Shown here: piece after piece, positions 55,638-64,000 of the stretch | Position numbering within the stretch: position 1 is the first letter of the stretch | Layout: every line of letters begins with the position of its first letter | Assembly: GCA_029204045.2 (NCBI GenBank) | Contig: CM055075.1 | Location: forward strand, 21,758,491-21,822,490 | Source of the DNA: Tillandsia leiboldiana | Lineage: Eukaryota; Streptophyta; Magnoliopsida; Poales; Bromeliaceae | Direction: 5' to 3' | Length of the DNA stretch: 64,000 nucleotides | The notes under the pieces: generated by a model | What the model was told of the DNA's origin: nothing | Database searches by the model: none | What the model saw: only the letters and a program-made list of their open reading frames with translations | Made by a program: the position numbers and the translations under genes

Positions 55638-56148
55638 TGTCACGCCCCGGGGTCGAAACTGCGACCCGGGCCCGCCAAACAGATCCGCCACCTATGCCAA
55701 CCCGCATAGGCGAAGCGTCCTACCTGCAAGAAAAGTACTATAACTAAACAGATATCAGAGCTATAAATGAAAATCTGCTGTAACTAAAATCCATCACTGT
55801 ACAACTGGAAATGAAACAACACCGTCTGCCTCCCAAAAATAATAATAATACAATATCCTCAAGTACAAGCTCTAAACCCAACCGGGAGGTAACCCCAATA
55901 TATACAACAGTGTACAGTCTCTCAATACAAAATATCCTCACTACAATAGTCTCTCAAAAGAGGAAAAAGAAACAACTAAACTACAGATGATCTCCTCTGA
56001 AGGGTACCGCTACTCTCCAACGCCGGGTAGGGATCTAGCTCGCGACTCCCTCGCCACGATCAACAACCGCAGAGCCGGCCACACCTGCTAAGACTATGCA
56101 CAACCAAAGAGAGGAGAGAAAAAGGGGGGGGGAAACCCCCAAAGGGTG

Positions 56149-56177
56149 TGAGAACTACTCCAAAAAGGGAGTTCTCA
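56149..56177 (-). other. U5 hairpin in H
   Basis: TGAGAACT (56149-56156) and AGTTCTCA (56170-56177), 8 bp, with weaker inner pairing. The 10-bp S2 stem has a different inner part. Confidence 0.5.
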
Positions 56178-56785
56178 GTGGGTACCACCGCCAGACCCGA
56201 CGGTCTGCCCACCAAGTCCTCAAGAGACAAAAACTAACCCAAGTCATAAGACTGAAATGAGTAAGTTGGAGACTATCAACAGCTACCCTGCCCCTAACTA
56301 AAGGCTAAAAGGGGGAGAACCAAACAGTGGTATGCAACCACTAGCACATGAAGTGCACCATCGACCCAATCGAGCTGACTGCCACACCTGGTCCAGTCAA
56401 ACCTGCGCCCACCTACAACCACCTCCCGCTGACGGGCAGGAATTACGTAGGGTGTCCAAACGAACTAACTCGCTATCGAGTAGAGGATCATGCAGGCTAT
56501 GGTCAAAATCCACGCTCTCTCTCAGAACGGATAGAATCATGATGCTCAACCTCTCACACAGCGGTCAAAGTACTCGCAACAACACGGGACCACCGTCAAC
56601 CAGACGGCTCTCAACAATACAAGCACTGATCTAAACTCAACTACCAGTCTGCACTCGGCCCCCAGGCACGAGTGTAACAATAAAAGTATTTGACCGAAAT
56701 AAACTCAATCGAATGAACCGGTATAAAACCCGGTACTGCCTGCTCTGTCACCAATCTCTCGAACTCAGTATATCCACTGTCCAAA

Positions 56786-56869
56786 TGACCGGAACCCAAC
56801 ACGGTCTGACCGGCACCCGACACGGTCTGACCGGAACACAACACGGTCTGACCGGAACCCAACACGGTC
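56786..56869 (-). repeat. 21-bp hairpin repeat, four copies, in H LTR
   Basis: Four units TGACCGGAACCCAACACGG + TC with small changes. Each forms GACCG/CGGTC around a 10-base loop. F has a single copy at the matching place (35952-35971). The conserved ACTCCGGAGC / CTCGAG block follows at 56877-56917. Confidence 0.85.
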
Positions 56870-58746
56870 TGAAGCCTACTCCGGAGCGGCACTCGAGGGG
56901 AGCTACCCACACGAGTAAAGCATCTCAGTCATCAACATCAACAGTATCTCGAAACAGCAGGACTTGATCATCAATCAGATCAAAGTGGGAAAACTCAACC
57001 ACCAAGGAAAGACCCGACCTCAATCGGATGCAACTAAACGATAAGTGGGAAACTCCATCCACTAGGGAAAACCGACACCCAAATCTGGTGCATAGAGAAA
57101 CATCCGGTCAACCGCCCAATATCCGCGGTTGCCGCAAAGCCCCGCAACTAAACCAACCTGTCCCAGACACGAAGTCCCGACTACACTACCCAGACCCCCT
57201 GCTCGAACCCGAGCAACACTGACCACCTGACTAACAAGAAGGAGAAGGGAAAAGCATGGTTTCTCCTAAGTCAAGTTCCAATAAGTAGTGCAGCAGTAAA
57301 AGATGGCCTAACTACATGACCATACAAGCATGCAATGTCCTCAAGGAAATAAAGGGGGTAAAGCATAATAACAGTTCCCTTAGGAATAAGCAACATGCCG
57401 GAATCCCAAAACTAGATCTGTCCACAACTCAGGGTTCATTATAGAATGATCATAATAACTCCTCAGAGTATAAATCCGCACATAGCTACGAAATCCTGTC
57501 CCAAATCATAATCCAACCACAAGAAAGGCTATGTGCTAACATGGCATGTTATATAATTTCATAGGGTAACATTATCCTAGGTAAGCTTACACTAGTCATC
57601 ACATAGATGTCCAAGTCATGCAAGTCCTCAGTATACCTCATAAATACTATTCTTGCAATCATTTATACCAATATCAATAACAAGCTTACCTACTTACCAA
57701 TATAAACTATGTACCCTACACATGCATGCATCAGTCATAGAGGGGTGACATCCCCACAAGTGGACTTATACTTGCCACCACATAAACATTGCCTTAAACA
57801 ATTACTGATAATAAGCTCACCCACCTGAAGCGCTTAACCCAAGGCAAACCTGAAGTCGGTGAAGTAGGTAGACGCCCGCGGTCCAAAATCTGCCAACAAA
57901 ACACCCTCCGTACAAGTCGCGCAAGCCTTGGCTCCAAACAGCTGAAAACACCCCTGAGTACAACAATAAGGCTTAACATTACACTTTTATTCCAAAATTA
58001 ACCAAACATACATCATCTGAAAACCAGTCCCAAAGCCGCGCATATTTCACCTGCTGCAAGTGCCCAGAAAAATCCAATAAAAATACCACAGTAATCCTCA
58101 CGTCGATACCTTCGAAACGAGTACCTGCACGTCCAATTCCGAGCTTCCTACACTGAGAAACAATTCCGACAAGGGAACCACCCCGAATCAAACTACACTC
58201 AAAAACTGTAGCAACAATTACTGTTCACAGATAATCTTCACCTTCGAGAAATATTCAGAAAATTCCAAGAAAATTTGGGCATATTCCTCGTGAAGTGTAG
58301 ATGCAAATCGCCTCTTGAATCGCCCCAATCCGATGCCTGTGCGCGAAGATATCACCAAAACACCGCGCCGCTGTCCCAGAACTCCGCCCAGAAAAGGGGT
58401 TACAAGATGATCCGAAAGACCCATGAAAAACTCGGAATGGGAAAGACCAGTAAACATGGGAAACATAGCCCTACCTGTCGTGAAGCCAACGGCGCAAGAA
58501 TCACTGAAAAAGGTGCTCGGGGTAAGCCGGGGGAGTCCTCGCACCAAAACGCGACGAAGAAGACCACAAACGAACGAGCGTCGCGCCGCGCCGTAAAAAT
58601 AGAAACCTCGATAAGCGTGCCACCAAAAATCCCAAAACTTTGCAGAAAGATGCAGCCAAACTAGGGGATCAACTTTGCTGAAGGCACCCCAGCGAGAAGA
58701 GGCTCGGAAATGGCGGAAAAAGGGAGAAGAAGAGAGCTCGGATCGC

Positions 58747-58754
58747 CTTTTATA
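58747..58754 (-). promoter_or_regulatory. TATA box, element H left LTR
   Basis: Minus-strand TATAAAAG within GCCTATAAAAGGC, a palindromic setting. Confidence 0.7.
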
Positions 58755-58937
58755 GGCTGCAGAAACAAATGGGAAAATACCGGTTATGTCCCAATTTCCG
58801 GGCGCATGCCACTTTCGGGCGCGTACTGTAGCAGCCCGAAAATCCCAAAGGCGCGCACTGTAGCAGCCCGGAAGTCCCCTGGGCCTCCACGTCGCCCGCC
58901 AAACAGGCGACAGCCGCACCCGCCGCACGCGTCGCGC

Positions 58938-59075
58938 CACGTGGCCACCCGCGGACGACGACACGTGGCACGCTCCCCGGTCAACGCCCGCCTGCCGCGC
59001 CCACGTGCCCGCCTGACGCCGCCGCCTGCCACCCTGCCGCGCACAGTAGACCCACCAATAGGAGAATGCCACGTG
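58938..59075 (-). promoter_or_regulatory. CACGTG cluster in H U3
   Basis: CACGTG at 58938, 58962, 59002 and 59070, upstream of the TATA box in element sense, as in F. Confidence 0.55.
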
Positions 59076-59624
59076 TCACCCCCGGTCCACCGTGCGCCCC
59101 GCACTCCCCCGTAGACCGCGCCCCGCGGACCGGCCCACTCCTGAGCCGCCACGCGTCCAGCCCCCGGTGCACGCCTGCCGCGTGGACCGGGCGGCCCGCG
59201 CCTCCGTCCGCCGCGCTGCCGGCGGCCGCTCCGCCGCTGCCGCCACCGCCGGAAACACTGTTCCGGCGTGAACAGTGTCCGGTGCTCAAAAATGACAAGT
59301 GGGTAGTCCGTTTTAACCGTTTTCGCGCGCTGAATCCGAATTTGATGTCCATTTCGCCAAATTCCAACTCCAAAATTTGCCGAAGGCATCCGGAAAGGTA
59401 ATCCTTGGTCCAAACTTCGCGCTGAGTCCAAATTTAATATCCACTTCGCGCGAAACCACTTCTAACGATCCGACGGAGTCCAATGATCACCCACGTGATC
59501 CATTAAACACACTGAGCCCAACACTAATGTCCAATTGGGGCACAAATCCCACCAACACGCCACATAGGCCTCCGGGAGCTGTAGATGATCCAGTAATCTC
59601 GACGTGGGGATCCAGGTCCTCACA

Positions 59625-59638
59625 TCCTCCCCCACTAA
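59625..59638 (-). other. Polypurine tract of element H
   Basis: Minus-strand TTAGTGGGGGAGGA, identical to F. Confidence 0.85.
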
Positions 59639-62600
59639 GAAAAGTTTCGTCCTCGAAACTAACTCAAATCCCCCAAGGGTCCCACATACCATGGGTAGGT
59701 ATCCATCAATAACGCCTCCAGCTCCCGAAACATCGCTCACTCCCCGTGATTACTTCCCAACAACAACAACAACAAGTACGGCATGGCCCGACATGCGATT
59801 TTCTCATCTCTCGAGCCAGAAATCGCAACGGGCGTCCCTCGTACTCCAACAATCACAGATCTCGGAAGGGGCAAGTCAATCACGGGCGAGGGATCCAAAA
59901 GCAAAACACTCCTGAGCTGAGACGTGAAACAATACAGAGGCCCCCCCTCAAGAGCCGGGGGGGAAAACAGAATAATCAACAGCGCAACACGCCCCAAACC
60001 ACCTCCTGGTGTCTACTCAACCAGGATCACCCGAAGTATACCCACAGATTCATCTTATGAGGAAAAGGATCCAATAAGCTGGGGCCTTCACTCGGTCACT
60101 TCCGATCCAAAATCACCCGAGTGGCCTACTCAACCACGAGCTACCCTCAAAAGGGATCCTCATGAGACACAATCTCAAGCCACGGTTGGACACTCAACAA
60201 GCCAACATAACTCCAACAGACCCACGGGTCGAAAAGATGCCCTGACGGGGACCAAACCGTCAGTGAACGGGAGGGAAAACTGGCTCGAAAGGCGATCAAA
60301 ATGCGGAGGCTCAAACTCGCGGTCAAAAATCCCAAATCAGCAACAACAATCCGCGAAAATCCCACTCAAGATGCTGAGTAATCAGAACTGATAGCCAAGC
60401 AGGCATGGCCTACGCCCAGGTATAACAATCCAAGCTGGAAATAAAGGACGTACTGAAAGGCTCAACTGTGGAATCCAAGCTGCCTGCAAAACAACGGTTC
60501 ATCTTGCCCCAACTCTCATAGGGTTGGACTAAAGAAGTGTGGACCGAAGATCCACCCACGGTAACTCTACCGCCGCAATGGGAGGCATCACCAAAACACA
60601 CAATTCCATCTCCCAACACAGGAAACACTAGCATTGGCGCTAATACCAGTCACATTATCCATTGGCCATGCCCCCCCCGGCACCGCCAAGTCTAGAAGCT
60701 TCTCACCTCAAGAATGAAAGTTGGTCTCAGTCAACTTGAATAACATCCACTTGGTCGGGTTCCACCGCCGTCCCTACGGCTCGAACAAAGCGACCCAAGA
60801 AGGTATGCTTCTGCAGCTACCACTTGTACTTCAATAACTTGGCATACCGCTTCATCCACACGGGCATGATAGCACATCCACAAAGCGCTCCTCGTACTCC
60901 AAGTCACTCTGGGAGCAAATCAAAATATCATCGGGAAAACACCACTCCCAGTCCGTCCAAGTACAACTGGGACCTACTATTCCTCAGATCTTGAAATCCA
61001 CAGGGCAATCGTCATTCCATTGGCCTCACTAACAACTCATAATGCCCCCACCGCGTCCAAAACGCCTCCTAGGCGAAGTCCTCAGCTGTCTAACACCAAG
61101 TGGGTACTCGCATCATACACCAACTGCCGGAGTACAACTCCATCATAAGGTCCTAGATACCCTAAAAGGACCCTCACATTCGTGTATCAACGATGTGGCA
61201 TCACCACCGTATACCAACGGCGTGGCACTAGGTCAAACAGACCCCTCGATCCATCGGACCCTGCAACAGTGCCAAGGCTCTCTCTCAGCTCTACCGGCGA
61301 TATCCAATGAGGTGCCGTCCAGGGTGGCGCGGTTCCTCGAACCACGTCAAACGCAATCTCTATCTTCCTAACCGGCGGCATTACCAACGACTAAGGTGAA
61401 ATCACACCCGGGATCTCATGGGAAGCAGAGATATCCATGAGTCCCGGTGCCACCGTAAGCACCTCTCACTCTCCCGCTAAAACCAGAGTGCTCTAACAAC
61501 CTCAACGAGCAAGCCTCCAATTGCCCGCCTTGCCGAAGATCAAAAGTCCTCTCTTGCCGCAGTCGAACATCCTGTGGCATAGTGCCCAACAATCTCTAGC
61601 ATAAGGTCAAAACACCTAATTGCTATAATTTCCAATAATTCTGCCGGTAACTCGCGGTCTCGGCCGCACTGGACATGATCCAAAAGCCTCCTCCACGTGC
61701 ACAACAACAACAGGAACCTGTACCTCTAGTGCACGTGGTAACAAATCTGCCTCTAACCCATGTAAGAGTGGAACATGCTCTAACTCCGACTACCGTGGTG
61801 AAATCCCACCTGCGACACTCAATCCACTACCGTGGCACCCTCACACCGGGCGGCACAGATTCATCCGCTCAAAGCAAGTGGTTGTCGCTCAATCTGCCTG
61901 AAAATCAGGGCTATCACTAGGAAGCACGACCTCTGTCTCTGATCACATTGAGGCGATGAACAAAATCCTCCGCAGATAACAAATCCACGCCATCGCTGCG
62001 CCACTCAAATAAAATACCGACGTCGCCTTCGGGGTCCACCCGACCTCTGACATCTCGGGAATTCGTCATCTAAGAAAAGAAAATTAGTCATGCCCCTGCC
62101 GGCCAATCTGTCCTCCATCATCCGGCGCCAAGCGCCAAAATCCAGAACTCACCTCTGGCGGCAGATCTCTGCCCAAAGGAACTGCAATGCCACGCTCCAT
62201 ACAAAATGCCTGCTCCAACGAGGCGTCTAAATCTACAATGGAGGGACTGAATAACAGAAAGGTGTCCTGGCGCAATCCACTCCCAGTCTCATATATCCTA
62301 TGCGCCTCGTCCCTAGAATCTGGAGCGCGCAGTTCAACAACTGCATACACTCACAAGCACAGGGAGGCTCTCAATTAATCACTCCATCACCACCAGCCGC
62401 GACTCTGCCTCCAAAGGCTCCAAACTCAATCTTACGAGTCGGGGTGGTTCATCTGCCAAATATGGCTCAATAAGTCGATCATGTCCTACAGCTCACCAGC
62501 TGTCAACCATCCACCCTGCCTCGGTGTCTCGACACTAAACCTTGGCACAGAGGGGGCTACTCAGTGCTCCGGCAACTGTGTCACCAAGACCAGCTGCTCC

Positions 62601-62836
62601 CACAGCCGCTGATAAGCCTCTGACAATCCTGTCATCTGGGTCCGGGGTTTTCTGACCTCAATCTAGGTATCCGGCCCAAAACCAACTGCTCAAGCTCAAC
62701 CGCTATGACAGGATGCACACGGGTCAAAACCCAGCGTCGGGGAGACACCGCTCGCCACGACGAAACAACAAAACAGCACACAACAACACTCGACCCAATC
62801 CAGCGAAAGTCTAAAGCATGTCACCCGTTCCACAGC
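59639..62836 (-). pseudogene. Decayed gag-pol of element H
   Basis: Minus-strand traces line up with F in the same order, without any long open frame. Chromodomain end near 59640-59760; reverse transcriptase near 60780-61390 (for example IEIAFDVVRGTAPPW, matching the segment just before the polymerase fingers, and a stretch matching the FIDD region near 60920); protease/gag linker near 61675-61820, where the LTR-distal DTG motif is lost; gag traces to about 62690. RNase H and integrase are mostly unrecognisable or deleted, and the interior is about 1.7 kb shorter than that of F. Homopurine/homopyrimidine and CAA runs appear at 59755-59775 and 59940-59965. Confidence 0.7.
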
Positions 62837-62862
62837 ATTATGTTGTCTGCAGCCAACATAAT
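62837..62862 (-). other. Leader hairpin with palindromic CTGCAG loop, element H
   Basis: ATTATGTTG/CAACATAAT, 9-bp perfect stem, loop of eight bases with CTGCAG; about 157 bases from the primer site, as in F (about 162). Confidence 0.65.
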
Positions 62863-63018
62863 TACTTAGGAGAATAAACATGCCAATCACTCCTCCCGTC
62901 CCCTGGGAGAGGTATAAAACTCAATCAGGACTCTCGCAAAATCACGACTCTCACAAAGTCAACCAAAGGTCAAACCATAAGCCTAGGGTTTCTAAGTCCA
63001 CCATGACCTACAACCTAG

Positions 63019-63030
63019 GCTCTGATACCA
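63019..63030 (-). other. Primer binding site of element H
   Basis: Minus-strand TGGTATCAGAGC, eight bases inside the LTR. Confidence 0.88.
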
Positions 63031-63038
63031 CTCTAATC

Positions 63039-64000
63039 TGTCACGCCCCGGGGTCGAAACTGCGACCCGGACCCGCCAAACAGATCCGCCACCTATGCCA
63101 ACCCGCATAGGCGAAGCGTCCTACCTGCAAGAAAAGTACTATAACTAAACAGATATCAGAGCTATAAATGAAAATCTGCTGTAACTAAAATCCATCACTG
63201 TACAACTGGAAATGAAACAACACCGTCTGCCTCCCAAAAATAATAATAATACAATATCCTCAAGTACAAGCTCTAAACCCAACCGGGAGGTAACCCCAAT
63301 ATATACAACAGTGTACAGTCTCTCAATACAAAATATCCTCACTACAATAGTCTCTCAAAAGAGGAAAAAGAAACAACTAAACTACAGATGAGCTCCTCTG
63401 AAGGGTACCGCTACTCTCCAACGCCGGGTAGGGATCTAGCTCGCGACTCCCTCGCCACGATCAACAACCGCAGAGCCGGCCACACCTGCTAAGACTCTGC
63501 ACAACCAAAGAGAGGAGAGAAAAAGGGGGGGGAAAACCCCCAAAGGGTGTGAGAACTACTCCAAAAAGGGAGTTCTCAGTGGGTACCACCGCCAGACCCG
63601 ACGGTCTGCCCACCAAGTCCTCAAGAGACAAAAACTAACCCAAGTCATAAGACTGAAATGAGTAAGTTGGAGACTATCAACAGCTACCCTGCCCCTAACT
63701 AAAGGCTAAAAGGGGGAGAACCAAACAGTGGTATGCAACCACTAGCACATGAAGTGCACCATCGACCCAATCGAGCTGACTGCCACACCTGGTCCAGTCA
63801 AACCTGCGCCCACCTACAACCACCTCCCGCTGACGGGCAGGAATTACGTAGGGTGTCCAAACGGACTAACTCGCTATCGAGTAGAGGATCATGCAGGCTA
63901 TGGTCAAAATCCACGCTCTCTCTCGGAACGGATAGAATCATGATGCTCAACCTCTCACACAGCGGTCAAAGTACTCGCAACAACACGGGACCACCGTCAA
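63039..64000 (-). repeat. 5' LTR of element H (right copy), cut by window end
   Basis: Near-identical to 55638-56599, with about seven differences by eye, including one length change in a G/A run. Confidence 0.95.

Larger units (their letters stand above)
55638..59624 (-). repeat. 3' LTR of element H (left copy)
   Basis: Plus strand TGTCACGCCCCGGGGTCG to CCTCACA, 3987 bases. TATA box 58747-58754, CACGTG cluster 58938-59075, U5 hairpin 56149-56177, hairpin repeats 56786-56869, and a G9/C5 inverted pair near 56124-56140. Confidence 0.93.
55638..64000 (-). mobile_element. Tekay-like Gypsy element H with decayed interior, runs off the window
   Basis: Left LTR 55638-59624, interior 59625-63038 (3.4 kb against 5.1 kb in F), right LTR from 63039. 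Left target flank TTGGT (55633-55637). The visible 962 bases of the right LTR differ from the left at about 7 positions. Primer site, leader hairpin and polypurine tract are intact, but no coding domain is. Confidence 0.9.

Noticed and set aside
1..64000. Host protein-coding genes
   Set aside because: Every stretch could be assigned to an LTR, an element interior or a short junction; no cellular domain was recognised in any frame.

Overview
This window looks like a heterochromatic block of a flowering-plant nuclear genome made almost entirely of nested LTR retrotransposons. I found no host protein gene, rRNA gene, tRNA gene or CRISPR array. The plant lineage is inferred from the element types: Sirevirus-like Ty1/Copia, Tekay-like Ty3/Gypsy chromoviruses with 3-4.5 kb LTRs, and a Tat-like Ty3/Gypsy fragment. 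The species cannot be named from sequence alone.

Layout. (1) 1-1885: Copia fragment X (minus), a gag joined directly to the last part of RNase H. (2) 1893-16894: Tat-like Gypsy fragment B (minus), whose 3' LTR is split by Copia element A (plus, 2608-15081, TSD CAGTT). A holds a solo Gypsy LTR S1 (6015-10560, TSD CATCA). (3) 17014-25743: Sirevirus C (minus) with pol and a spliced env-like gene; its env tail is split by solo LTR S2 (17449-21331, TSD GCTGT). (4) C is interrupted at 25743 by Copia D (minus). D is interrupted at 30232 by Tekay element E (plus). E is interrupted in its coding region by Tekay element F (minus, 35248-46601, TSD GCGGG) and in its 3' LTR by Copia G (plus, from 52490). 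G is interrupted at 55637 by Tekay element H (minus, from 55638, still open at the window end). At 60 kb the nest is five deep: C > D > E > G > H.

Ages and activity. Counting LTR differences by eye gives about 4% for A, about 1.3% for E, about 1.2% for F and about 0.7% for the visible part of H, which agrees with the nesting order. All coding regions except E's pol carry stops or frameshifts. X, A and D keep gag but have lost pol. H has near-identical LTRs around a badly decayed interior, which suggests it moved using proteins from a relative.

The most unusual signals are non-coding. The three Sirevirus LTRs (A, D, G) carry, downstream of the TATA box, a series of hairpins with a fixed six-base loop (TGGATT or TGGACT) and changing but complementary stems. 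Upstream of the TATA box they carry family-specific palindromes with a CCGG core. The env-like genes of A and C have their own CCGG palindrome cluster, leader exon and intron. The leaders of F and H share a hairpin whose loop is the palindrome CTGCAG, like a retroviral dimer-initiation site. The Tekay LTRs share CACGTG clusters and U5 hairpins.
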